In this document: positions 1 to 6,175 of the stretch, piece after piece
Layout: every line of letters begins with the position of its first letter
Position numbering within the stretch: the first letter of the stretch is position 1
NCBI GenBank assembly: GCA_000431135.1
Contig: HF987776.1
Coordinates: 1-13,012 of the forward strand
Length of the DNA stretch: 13,012 nt
Direction of reading: 5' to 3'
Source of the DNA: Clostridium sp. CAG:590
GTDB taxonomy: Bacteria; Bacillota; Clostridia; Lachnospirales; Lachnospiraceae
Program-made: the position numbers and the translations under genes
The notes under the pieces: model-generated
Databases searched by the model: none
What the model was told of the DNA's origin: nothing
Seen by the model: only the letters and a program-made list of their open reading frames with translations

Positions 1-117
1 AAACAGAAAAGGATTACGGAATGGGTAGAGACTTGTATCAAGATTGTTGGATGTGGATTTATAGTAGTGCTTGCAGTATGTGCAGAAATACATACGATTA
101 TAAAAAGGAGACGTTGA
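1..117 (+). CDS. C-terminal end of a probable membrane protein (5'-truncated)
   Basis: Frame 1 is open from the window edge to a TGA at 115-117 and encodes 38 residues. They consist of a charged stretch, a hydrophobic run of about 18 residues (roughly residues 15-32, GCGFIVVLAVCAE and flanks) and a basic tail ending KRRR. A transmembrane helix followed by arginines and a stop is what the end of an integral membrane protein looks like, with a cytoplasmic C-terminus by the positive-inside rule. The overlapping frame starting at 21 has an odd cysteine/tryptophan-rich composition and I judge it spurious. The family cannot be identified from so short a tail, and the beginning lies outside the window. 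Confidence 0.42.
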   Translation, partial: KQKRITEWVETCIKIVGCGFIVVLAVCAEIHTIIKRRR

Positions 118-294
118 ACGTAGAGGAGCATCCACAATATATTGATTTGCCACACAATTCTGATAATGTTGTCGAATTATCTTTACATTTATTTTATAAA
201 GAAAAAGATTGAATTAGATGAAATGCACAAAAAAGTGAAACAAATTATTTCTTTGAAAGTGGATAATATTATGTAAAGTGATTATGAAACCTAG

Positions 295-428
295 TTTTGC
301 ACACAAAAAAGACATAAAAAAGTCCGTAAAATCGACTTATGCACAAAGTTATCCACATTTTCCACAAAAAAATATGGAAACGAGACCGAAAAACACGGTA
401 AAAAACAGAAAATATGTTCTGTGCAAAA
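295..428. promoter_or_regulatory. DnaA-box cluster
   Basis: TTATCCACA at 349-357 is the exact bacterial DnaA box, and TTATGCACA at 337-345 also fits TTATNCACA. TTTTCCACA follows directly at 358-366, TTTTGCACA lies at 295-303, and the reverse complement of TTTTGCACA lies at 420-428; each of these three has one mismatch. A further one-mismatch site, on the opposite strand, is at 258-266. Three same-direction boxes within 30 bp, beside AT-rich DNA, is an arrangement seen at replication origins and at non-origin DnaA clusters that titrate DnaA or regulate genes. No dnaA, dnaN, rpmH or gyr gene is in the window, and the genes on both sides point the same way, so I favour a secondary cluster over oriC. 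Confidence 0.6.
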
Positions 429-559
429 TGCTGAAAAAAAACTATCTTTCCAAAGGGATTGACAAATTAAATGTCGAAAAATGCGGTGAAATTAAAAAGA
501 ATTGACAGATATTTCGGGCGAAGAACACAGAAAAATCAAAAAAATGTTGTACTTTCTGA

Positions 560-587
560 TTGAAAAAAATACGAGATATGGTATAAT
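560..587 (+). promoter_or_regulatory. Sigma-A promoter for hpf (extended -10)
   Basis: The -35 TTGAAA (560-565) and -10 TATAAT (582-587) are separated by 16 bp, and TG at 579-580 makes an extended -10 (TGnTATAAT). Transcription would start near A594, giving a leader of about 108 nt before the hpf ATG. Confidence 0.75.
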
Positions 588-591
588 ATAT

Positions 592-677
592 TTACAGTCA
601 GTTGATACGAAAAGTGCAGTGAAGGATACTGTGATACCAAGCTTTTCGTGGGAGATTGGGGCAAAGACAGACTGTAA
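592..677 (+). promoter_or_regulatory. Folded 5' leader of hpf mRNA
   Basis: Three nested or adjacent complementary pairs can be read. TTACAGTC (592-599) pairs with GACTGTAA (670-677), ACGAAAAG (607-614) pairs with CTTTTCGT (642-649), and CAGT (617-620) pairs with ACTG (628-631). The outer stem begins at the predicted first transcribed base and closes about 10 nt before the AGGAG ribosome binding site. No U-tract follows, so it is not a simple terminator. It could protect the mRNA 5' end or act on translation. I do not recognise a known riboswitch class here. Confidence 0.5.
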
Positions 678-701
678 TAAGACGAGAAGGAGTTGACAGA
701 C

Positions 702-1229
702 ATGAAGTACATAATTAGTGGTAAGAATATTGAGGTGACTGACGGTTTACGATCAGCAGTATATGAGAAGTTAGATAGACTTGAGAAGTATTTTAATGAG
801 GATACAGAAGTACAGGTTACATTTTCTGTAGAGAAAGATAGACAGAAGATGGAGGTTACCATTCCGATCAAGGGTAATATCATTCGTGCAGAGCAGGTTA
901 GTGATGATATGTATGTATCCATTGATCTTGTAACAGAAGTAATTGAGAGACAGATTTCAAGACATAAGAGGAAACTGATCGATCAGGCACAGAGTGCGGC
1001 GTTCTTCCAGAAATCATTTATTGAAGAAGATATTCCGGATGATGATGAGATTGAGATTATCAGAAGTAAGAAGTTTGCTGTGAAGCCAATGGATCCGGAA
1101 GAAGCATGTGTGCAGATGGATTTGTTAGGACATAATTTCTTTGTATTCCGTAATGCGGAGACGGATGAAGTGAATGTCGTATATAAGAGAAAAGGCAACA
1201 CTTACGGATTGATCGAACCACAGTGTTAA
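702..1229 (+). CDS. hpf: Ribosome hibernation promoting factor, long form
   Basis: This 175-aa protein matches long HPF (YvyD/RaiA-type), which pairs 70S ribosomes into inactive 100S dimers in slow or stressed cells. Residues 1 to about 100 form the ribosome-binding beta-alpha-beta-beta-beta-alpha domain (start MKYIISGKNIEVTDGLR). After an acidic linker, residues about 120-175 are the C-terminal dimerisation domain (KPMDPEEA, then LLGHNFFVFRNAETDEVNVV and a GLIEP end). The length is typical. AGGAG at 688-692 is 9 nt before the ATG at 702. A TTG at 693 in the same frame abuts the ribosome binding site and is therefore too close to be the start. The gene appears monocistronic, with its own promoter, a folded leader and a hairpin after the stop. 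Confidence 0.95.
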   Translation: MKYIISGKNIEVTDGLRSAVYEKLDRLEKYFNEDTEVQVTFSVEKDRQKMEVTIPIKGNIIRAEQVSDDMYVSIDLVTEVIERQISRHKRKLIDQAQSAAFFQKSFIEEDIPDDDEIEIIRSKKFAVKPMDPEEACVQMDLLGHNFFVFRNAETDEVNVVYKRKGNTYGLIEPQC

Positions 1230-1254
1230 TTGGATAGAATCGTGACGAGAATGG

Positions 1255-1313
1255 ATTGCCGGGCTTTTCATCATTGACCATTTGATCAATTGACGGGAGC
1301 CCGGTAATCTTTT
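1255..1313 (+). terminator. Terminator after hpf
   Basis: ATTGCCGGGCT (1255-1265) pairs with AGCCCGGTAAT (1298-1308) as an 11-bp stem with one G-U pair. The loop is long (32 nt) and the following T-run is only four bases, so termination may be partial and could allow some read-through into the small gene at 1365. Confidence 0.6.
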
Positions 1314-1364
1314 GGGTTATGCAGAATAGATCGTCAGAGTTACAGGTGAACTGGAGGAAGAACT

Positions 1365-1613
1365 ATGTTAGAGCGAAAGATCGGACCATGGGATTATCGC
1401 ATGATGCCGAACAAATTGTTGGAACTGGTGAAGAATATCGGAAATATGGAGCAGGAGGGAACCGGTTATTTCGTGGATAATGAAGCGGAAATGCTGACAA
1501 TCCTGGCGTATTTAAATTACGGAGAAACGACGAATATCACAGAGGCGATGCGGGAACAGATTGATCTGGCGGTAGAGACGTTAGAGGCGAAAAAGTTATC
1601 AAGAGAAGAATAA
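1365..1613 (+). CDS. Conserved-looking small protein of unknown function
   Basis: I do not recognise this 82-aa protein. It is soluble, acidic and mostly helical by composition, with no signal peptide, membrane segment or cysteine. A tryptophan and several aromatic residues lie near the start (KIGPWDYRMMPNKLL). A short central segment (GTGYFVDNEAEMLTILAYLNYG) separates two helix-like stretches. It is very likely a real gene: GGAGG (1353-1357) is 7 nt from the ATG, codon use resembles its neighbours, and a strong terminator starts 8 nt after the stop. I found no clear promoter between the hpf hairpin and this gene, so it may rely on read-through from hpf. No function is proposed. Confidence 0.8.
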   Translation: MLERKIGPWDYRMMPNKLLELVKNIGNMEQEGTGYFVDNEAEMLTILAYLNYGETTNITEAMREQIDLAVETLEAKKLSREE

Positions 1614-1620
1614 GACAGAA

Positions 1621-1658
1621 GGCTATTTCTTAATATTTTTTTAAGAAATAGCCTTTTT
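1621..1658 (+). terminator. Strong intrinsic terminator
   Basis: GGCTATTTCTTAA (1621-1633) and TTAAGAAATAGCC (1641-1653) form a perfect 13-bp stem with a 7-nt loop, followed by TTTTT (1654-1658). It separates the hpf/82-aa gene unit from the aroD operon. Confidence 0.93.
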
Positions 1659-1773
1659 GTAATTTATGTGATAATATGTAAGTATATGTGCCTTATATAT
1701 GATTGTAAAACAATGTAGTTTGTGAACGCTGGCATGATGTATCAGGCAATATGACATAAGGAGAAGCCTGCAA

Positions 1774-2541
1774 ATGAGAATAGAAGGACTGTGTATTAGA
1801 AACATAGAAATTGGAATGGGCATGCCCCAAATATGTATACCGGTTGTAAAACAAACCGCAGACGAAATATTGGAGTATATCGGACAGATTATGGAACTTC
1901 AACCAGATATAATAGAACTTCGGATGGATTGGTATGAACATATCCGGGATGCAGAGGCAACACAACGGTTGTTGGAATCGGCTCGACAATTGGCTGGAGA
2001 GACTGTTTTATTGTTTACGATCCGCACTTCCAATGAGGGCGGAGAATTAACGGTATCCGTAGAAGAATATATGAATTTGTGCCGGATGGCATGTGAGAGT
2101 GGATGTATTGACCTTTTGGATGTAGAAGCATTTATGGAAGATCAGGTTTTAATGGAGATTACAAAGATTGCACATGAAAAGCAGGTTTATGTGATTGGAA
2201 GTAATCATGATTTTGAGAAAACACCGCCGGAAGATGAGATAACAAGGCGATTAGAATATATGGGACAGCAGGGAGCAGATATTGCGAAGATTGCAGTAAT
2301 GCCACAAACGGAGAAAGACGTAGTGACATTGTTACAGGCAACGACGGATTATTATGATAAGGGCAACAAGAAACCGATTGTCACGATGTCGATGGGAGGA
2401 ACGGGCATGATCAGCCGGCTGGTTGGAGAGACATTTGGTTCCGCTATTACATTTGCCAGCGGCGGAGAAGTTTCGGCACCTGGACAGATTCCGGTTGGCG
2501 ATGTTCGCACAATGCTTGCGTTATTACATAAATATCGATAA
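1774..2541 (+). CDS. aroD: 3-dehydroquinate dehydratase, type I
   Basis: This 255-aa enzyme catalyses the third shikimate-pathway step, 3-dehydroquinate to 3-dehydroshikimate, through a Schiff base. The expected residues are present at a constant offset of two from the Salmonella enzyme: E48 and R50 (ELRMDW), R84 (TIRTSNEGG), H145 (GSNHDF, catalytic base), K172 (AKIAVMP, Schiff-base lysine), R215 (SRLVGE), and S234 and Q238 (SAPGQ) on the closing loop. The length is normal for the family. AAGGAG (1758-1763) precedes the ATG by 10 nt. It is the first gene of a likely operon with the next two genes (35-nt and 2-nt gaps). No other aromatic-pathway gene is nearby, so it may serve general synthesis or quinate/shikimate use. 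I see no convincing promoter in 1659-1773. Confidence 0.96.
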   Translation: MRIEGLCIRNIEIGMGMPQICIPVVKQTADEILEYIGQIMELQPDIIELRMDWYEHIRDAEATQRLLESARQLAGETVLLFTIRTSNEGGELTVSVEEYMNLCRMACESGCIDLLDVEAFMEDQVLMEITKIAHEKQVYVIGSNHDFEKTPPEDEITRRLEYMGQQGADIAKIAVMPQTEKDVVTLLQATTDYYDKGNKKPIVTMSMGGTGMISRLVGETFGSAITFASGGEVSAPGQIPVGDVRTMLALLHKYR

Positions 2542-2576
2542 AACGAAAAGGTATCAGAGGATGGAGGATAATATTT

Positions 2577-4055
2577 ATGGCGGATGAGATTCTTACAGGT
2601 AAGAATGTAAATGAGGCAAAAAAGAAAGTTACGGACGAGGAAGTAAACAAATTATTAAAAGATGCACAAAAGCAGCTAAAGAAGGATATTAACGTAGAAC
2701 TTACCAGTGAGGAAAGAGCGGAGAAAGAAAAGGCGATCAAAGAAGCAAAAGAAAAAGCCGAAAGAAAGTTGCGGGAAAAAGAGGCGAAGGTAAGAGCTGA
2801 GAAAGAGGCAAAGGAAAAAGCTGAAAAGGAAGCGAAAGAAAAAGCGGAGAAAGAGGCAAAGGAAAAAGCCGAAAGAGAAGCGAGAGAAAAAGCCGAGAAA
2901 GAGGCAAAGGAAAGAACCGAAAGAGAAACGAGAGAAAAAGCCGAAAAAGAAGCGGCTGAAAAATCGGAAAGAGAAAAAATAGAGAAAAAAACAGAACAGG
3001 AACTTGCAGCGACGATGGAAGCGGAATCTCCTTATATGGTTTCGGAACCGGCACAGAATATAGAAAAGGATCGGATCACGATCGGTACAGTGATCGGAAC
3101 CTTTTTGGAAATTATTTGGACAGCGTTTAAGTTAGTAGTGGTATTTTCGCTGGTGGTGGGAATCGGAGGATTTTTACTCACCAGAGGATATATTGTCAGA
3201 GGCAGATGCGGAGACCGACAGTGCTTAGCGAGTATGACAGAATCATCGGCTGTTGCAGAAAATAAGCTGACAGAGAAGGAAAATGTAAAAGAATGGTTGA
3301 AAGAAGTTACGAGAGAGAAGCTTAATATGGAGGCAGATGATGAAAAGATTCTCGTAGCAAGAAAGATCGTAACAGATGAGAATTCAAAACGCTGGGCTGT
3401 TTTGTTACATGGATTTGGTGGAAGTATGGAGGATATGTATGATGTGGCGATGCATTATGCCAAGGAGGGGTATAATGTTCTGCTTCCGGATCTGCGGGCA
3501 AACGGAGAGAGTGAAGGTTCTATGATCGGTATGGGCTGGTTGGATCGTTTAGATGTAATTAATTGGATTGATGTTTTGCTAAAGGATTATCCGGATGCAG
3601 AAATTGTAATTCATGGAGTTGATATGGGAGCAGACACGGCATTGATGCTTGCAGGAGAACCTGTAAAGAGTTCGGTTAAAGCCATTGTGGCAGAAGGTGC
3701 ATATGATAATGCATGGGATGTTGTTAAGGAAGAATATAAGGTTCGTCATGAGAATTGGCCAACATTTCCGATACTTAACATGATCAATCCGGTATTGAAG
3801 GTATGGGGAGGATATAGCCTGAAAGAAGCAGATGCGGTCAAGCAGGTAAAGAAAACGGATATCCCGATCTTGTATATACAGGGAGATGGGGATACTTATG
3901 CGACAGCAGACATGACCAAAGCGTTAGATCAGGCAACTGCATCTGCTCACGAAGTGTTTACGGTTACGAATGCGATACATGGTAATTGCAGATATGCAGA
4001 TTCGAATGCTTATTATAATAAGACTTTTGAGTTTGTTGGAGGATATATCAACTGA
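2577..4055 (+). CDS. Membrane-anchored alpha/beta-hydrolase-like protein with long charged helix
   Basis: The 492-aa protein has three parts. Residues about 45-145 are an almost uninterrupted Lys/Glu/Arg/Ala helix made of an octad repeat. Residues about 184-202 are one transmembrane segment (KLVVVFSLVVGIGGFLL). Residues about 260-492 are an alpha/beta-hydrolase fold of the BAAT/YqkD-like type. The oxyanion motif HGFGG is at 278-282, the family acid is D439 (GDGDT) and the histidine is H468 (AIHGN). The nucleophile elbow reads GVDMG, so D349 stands where relatives have serine (GxSxG). The likely topology is charged helix inside and hydrolase outside, as a signal anchor. GGAGG at 2563-2567 supports the start. 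It lies between aroD and the HD-domain gene in one operon; the substrate is unknown, and the aspartate may make it inactive or give it different chemistry. Confidence 0.85.
   Translation: MADEILTGKNVNEAKKKVTDEEVNKLLKDAQKQLKKDINVELTSEERAEKEKAIKEAKEKAERKLREKEAKVRAEKEAKEKAEKEAKEKAEKEAKEKAEREAREKAEKEAKERTERETREKAEKEAAEKSEREKIEKKTEQELAATMEAESPYMVSEPAQNIEKDRITIGTVIGTFLEIIWTAFKLVVVFSLVVGIGGFLLTRGYIVRGRCGDRQCLASMTESSAVAENKLTEKENVKEWLKEVTREKLNMEADDEKILVARKIVTDENSKRWAVLLHGFGGSMEDMYDVAMHYAKEGYNVLLPDLRANGESEGSMIGMGWLDRLDVINWIDVLLKDYPDAEIVIHGVDMGADTALMLAGEPVKSSVKAIVAEGAYDNAWDVVKEEYKVRHENWPTFPILNMINPVLKVWGGYSLKEADAVKQVKKTDIPILYIQGDGDTYATADMTKALDQATASAHEVFTVTNAIHGNCRYADSNAYYNKTFEFVGGYIN
2808..2975 (+). repeat. 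24-bp tandem repeat, seven copies, encoding an octad charged helix
   Basis: Residues 78-133 of the hydrolase-like protein are seven degenerate copies of an eight-residue unit (consensus AKEKAEKE, with variants such as AREKAEKE and TREKAEKE). At DNA level these are diverged 24-bp tandem units. Alanine every four residues with alternating Lys/Arg and Glu suggests a stiff single alpha helix or TolA-like rod rather than a heptad coiled coil. Repeats of this kind can change copy number between strains. Confidence 0.85.
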
Positions 4056-4057
4056 TT

Positions 4058-5272
4058 ATGAAAACAAGAAAATATTATGATCTGTCAGAGGAATTGCAGA
4101 ATAGAATAATAGAAGATCGGAAAAATGGATATGTGAACCCGTACCGGACAAAGGATGAGGATGCAATCCGAAGAAAACAGGATTGGGATCGCAATAAACT
4201 GCTTCGCCCGGCATATGTAAGGGATTGTGAAAAGATCATGCATACACCATATTATAACCGGTATGCAGATAAGACACAGGTGTTCTCATTTTATAAGAAT
4301 GATGATATTTCCAGAAGAGCACTTCATGTGCAGCTTGTTTCAAGAATTGCAAGGAATATTGGAACGCTGTTAGGGCTGAATGTAGATCTCATTGAGGCGA
4401 TCGCGTTAGGGCATGATATCGGGCATACACCATTTGGACATGCCGGAGAACGCTATCTGAGTGAATGTTTTCAGGAAGCGTGCGGAATGTATTTTAATCA
4501 CAATGTGCATAGTGTAAGGGTGTTAGATGGTATCCTGAATCGGAATGTTAGTCTGCAGACATTAGACGGAATACTTTGTCATAATGGAGAGTTTGCGATG
4601 AAGGAATATCGTCCGGTGCCTATGCAGGATTTTACGCATTTTGATGATAAATATGGGCAATGTTATACAGACGAAAAGGCAATTGGCAGGTTGATCCCGT
4701 ATACGTTGGAGGCGTGTGTTGTCAGGGTTTGTGATATGATCGCATATTTAGGAAAAGATCGTCAGGATGCAGTTCGGGCAAAATTAATTCCGGATGAGAG
4801 TATCTTTGAGGAACGCACCTTTGGAAAGAGCAATCCGGAGATTATTAATAATCTGATTGTCAATATTGTTGAGAACAGCTATGGGAAAGACTGCATTGTG
4901 ATGGATGAAGAATATTACAAGGCAATCAAAGCAACCAAGAAAGAGAATTATGAGAAGATATATTTTAATGAGGCCGTAGATCATGTTTATGAAAATGATA
5001 TCCGTCCGATGTTTCATATGATGTACAATCAATTACTTCGTGATATGAAGGAAGGGAAGACACAATCTGTCATATACCGGCATCATATTGAGTTTGTGAA
5101 GGAAAATACGGTGACATATGGTTATGATTCGTATCTTGAGAATACGAGTAAGGAGCAGATGGTCGTTGATTTTATGGCGAGTATGACGGATGATTATTTT
5201 GTAGACCTGTTTGATTATCTGTTTCCGGATAGCAAATATCATATAGATTATATATCTTATTTTGATCATTAA
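4058..5272 (+). CDS. HD-domain dNTP triphosphohydrolase (dGTPase-like)
   Basis: This 404-aa protein resembles the Dgt/SAMHD1 group of HD hydrolases, which cut dNTPs to deoxynucleoside and triphosphate. The metal-binding set is complete: H90 (RRALHVQL), H119-D120 within GHDIGHTPFGHAGE, and D226 (RVCDMIAY). The region FNHNVHSVR (about 146-154) matches the family stretch after the HD motif. The length fits the short dGTPase-like class. The ATG is 2 nt after the hydrolase stop, and the best upstream GGAGG (4038-4042) is 15 nt away inside that gene, so translational coupling is likely. The role is probably nucleotide-pool control. The substrate cannot be read from sequence, because related HD proteins differ in nucleotide preference and allostery. 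Confidence 0.88.
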   Translation: MKTRKYYDLSEELQNRIIEDRKNGYVNPYRTKDEDAIRRKQDWDRNKLLRPAYVRDCEKIMHTPYYNRYADKTQVFSFYKNDDISRRALHVQLVSRIARNIGTLLGLNVDLIEAIALGHDIGHTPFGHAGERYLSECFQEACGMYFNHNVHSVRVLDGILNRNVSLQTLDGILCHNGEFAMKEYRPVPMQDFTHFDDKYGQCYTDEKAIGRLIPYTLEACVVRVCDMIAYLGKDRQDAVRAKLIPDESIFEERTFGKSNPEIINNLIVNIVENSYGKDCIVMDEEYYKAIKATKKENYEKIYFNEAVDHVYENDIRPMFHMMYNQLLRDMKEGKTQSVIYRHHIEFVKENTVTYGYDSYLENTSKEQMVVDFMASMTDDYFVDLFDYLFPDSKYHIDYISYFDH

Positions 5273-5277
5273 AAAAA

Positions 5278-5313
5278 GACTGTCGGCAAATGTATTTGTC
5301 CGGCAGTTTTTTT
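5278..5313 (+). terminator. Terminator of the aroD operon
   Basis: ACTGTCGGCAAAT (5279-5291) pairs with ATTTGTCCGGCAGT (5293-5306), with one G-U pair and one bulged base. Seven Ts follow (5307-5313). A run of seven A precedes it (5271-5277), so it could work in both directions. Confidence 0.9.
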
Positions 5314-5348
5314 ATAGGAAAGTTTGTTCTGTTCATGTAAAAAGGTGG

Positions 5349-5377
5349 TTGACAAGAAAATAAAACTATTGTATAGT
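5349..5377 (+). promoter_or_regulatory. Sigma-A promoter for the SGNH esterase gene
   Basis: TTGACA (5349-5354), a 17-bp spacer and TATAGT (5372-5377) form a near-consensus promoter. The predicted start is near 5384, inside the inverted repeat at 5381-5397. Confidence 0.87.
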
Positions 5378-5380
5378 AAT

Positions 5381-5397
5381 CATACTAGAATAGTATG
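5381..5397. promoter_or_regulatory. Operator-like inverted repeat at the transcription start
   Basis: CATACTA (5381-5387) and TAGTATG (5391-5397) are perfect 7-bp arms around GAA. The repeat starts three bases after the -10 element and covers the predicted start site, where a bound repressor would block initiation. The regulator is unknown; the size is typical of GntR- or MarR-type sites. Confidence 0.6.
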
Positions 5398-5414
5398 AAA
5401 TGAGGGAAACCACT

Positions 5415-6077
5415 ATGAAAAATATATTATGCTTTGGTGATTCGAATACATATGGGTTGATTCCGGGTGTTAATGGAAGATACGAATGGGGTGTCCGCTG
5501 GACCAGTTTATTGGATAGGAGGGTCAGAAAGTCCGGATACCGGGTAGTGGAAGAAGGATTATGCGGAAGAACGACTGTGTTTGAGGATGCTGTAAGACAG
5601 GGACGGAAAGGATTATCCTGGCTACCGGTTCTTTTGGAGGCACACAGCCCGATCGATATTGTTGTGCTGATGCTCGGAACGAATGACTGTAAGACATTAT
5701 ACCATGCAGATGCAGAAACGATTGCGGATGGAATGGAGTCGTTAGTCGAAGTTGTGAGGACGTTTGATCCGAAGATAGAGATAGTTGTGGTTTCGCCGAT
5801 TGCGTTAGGAGAAGGCGTTGGAGCGGAAGGGTATGATCCGGAATTTAATGAGAATTCTGTGTGGGTATCAAGAGGGCTGCCGGAGACATACAGGCAGGTT
5901 GCCAAGAAGTGGAATTCACATTTTCTTGCGGCTTCTGATTATGCCGAACCAAGTGTGACAGACCGCGAGCATATGGATGTGGAGGGACATTATCATTTTG
6001 CAAAGGGGATTGGTGACTTGATTGAGAAGATTATCCGGAAGCAGGAACAGAACAGGAATCTTTTGAGTGTTTCATAA
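5415..6077 (+). CDS. SGNH/GDSL-family esterase (arylesterase-like)
   Basis: This 220-aa cytoplasmic protein carries the SGNH hydrolase blocks: S10 in FGDSNTYG (block I), G51 in the EEGLCGRTT segment (block II), N90 in MLGTND (block III), and D183/H186 in TDREHMDVEGH (block V). The overall pattern, including VRWT at 27-30 and EEGLCGRTT at 46-54, resembles the Mycobacterium smegmatis arylesterase/acyltransferase group. A carbohydrate- or aryl-ester deacetylase role is therefore reasonable, but the substrate is unknown. There is no signal peptide. I chose the ATG at 5415 because GAGGG (5402-5406) lies 8 nt before it. An in-frame ATG at 5400 overlaps that ribosome binding site. The gene is monocistronic, with its own promoter, an operator-like repeat and a terminator. 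Confidence 0.9.
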   Translation: MKNILCFGDSNTYGLIPGVNGRYEWGVRWTSLLDRRVRKSGYRVVEEGLCGRTTVFEDAVRQGRKGLSWLPVLLEAHSPIDIVVLMLGTNDCKTLYHADAETIADGMESLVEVVRTFDPKIEIVVVSPIALGEGVGAEGYDPEFNENSVWVSRGLPETYRQVAKKWNSHFLAASDYAEPSVTDREHMDVEGHYHFAKGIGDLIEKIIRKQEQNRNLLSVS

Positions 6078-6086
6078 GATTGCAAA

Positions 6087-6115
6087 TTGTTATTTTTTAA
6101 GACCTATGGTACACT
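6087..6115 (+). promoter_or_regulatory. Possible promoter for the LysR gene, overlapping a terminator
   Basis: TTGTTA (6087-6092), a 17-bp spacer and TACACT (6110-6115) with TG at 6107-6108 suggest an extended -10 promoter starting near 6122. It lies within the esterase terminator hairpin. Confidence 0.45.
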
Positions 6116-6142
6116 AGAACAAGTGTGATCATAGGTCTTTTT
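6099..6142 (+). terminator. Terminator after the SGNH esterase gene
   Basis: AAGACCTATG (6099-6108) pairs perfectly with CATAGGTCTT (6130-6139). An inner ACACT/AGTGT pair (6111-6115/6121-6125) adds to the stem, and a T-run ends at 6142. A T-rich run just upstream (6092-6098) makes it potentially bidirectional. Confidence 0.85.
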
Positions 6143-6175
6143 ATATAACAGAGTGATACTGGAAAGGGGATAAAT

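Larger units (their letters stand above)
118..701. other. Long intergenic region upstream of hpf
   Basis: These 584 nt carry no convincing gene. Two short open frames (278-505 and 502-696) are rich in Lys and Asn, lack ribosome binding sites and simply translate A-rich DNA. The left part (about 160-290) is very AT-rich. The middle holds a cluster of DnaA-box-like 9-mers (295-428). Two isolated TTGACA hexamers (459-464 and 502-507) have no -10 element at the right distance. The right part contains the hpf promoter (560-587) and a folded leader (592-677). Confidence 0.7.

Noticed and set aside
21..212. 63-aa open frame at the left edge
   Set aside because: It overlaps the more credible membrane-protein tail in frame 1, and its Cys/Trp/Tyr-rich start does not resemble a normal protein.
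295..428. Calling this the chromosome origin oriC
   Set aside because: No origin-linked genes are present and the flanking genes are co-oriented; a DnaA-box cluster is all the sequence supports.
278..696. Two Lys/Asn-rich open frames in the hpf upstream region
   Set aside because: They lack ribosome binding sites, translate A-rich DNA, and run across the DnaA boxes and the hpf promoter.
536..922. 128-aa minus-strand frame over hpf
   Set aside because: Shadow of the hpf coding strand; no ribosome binding site and no recognisable domain.
2737..3054. 105-aa minus-strand frame rich in Leu, Phe and Pro
   Set aside because: It is the reverse complement of the Lys/Glu repeat, which automatically produces such a composition.
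5366..5905. 179-aa minus-strand frame over the SGNH esterase
   Set aside because: Shadow frame; the + strand has all SGNH catalytic blocks, a promoter and a ribosome binding site.
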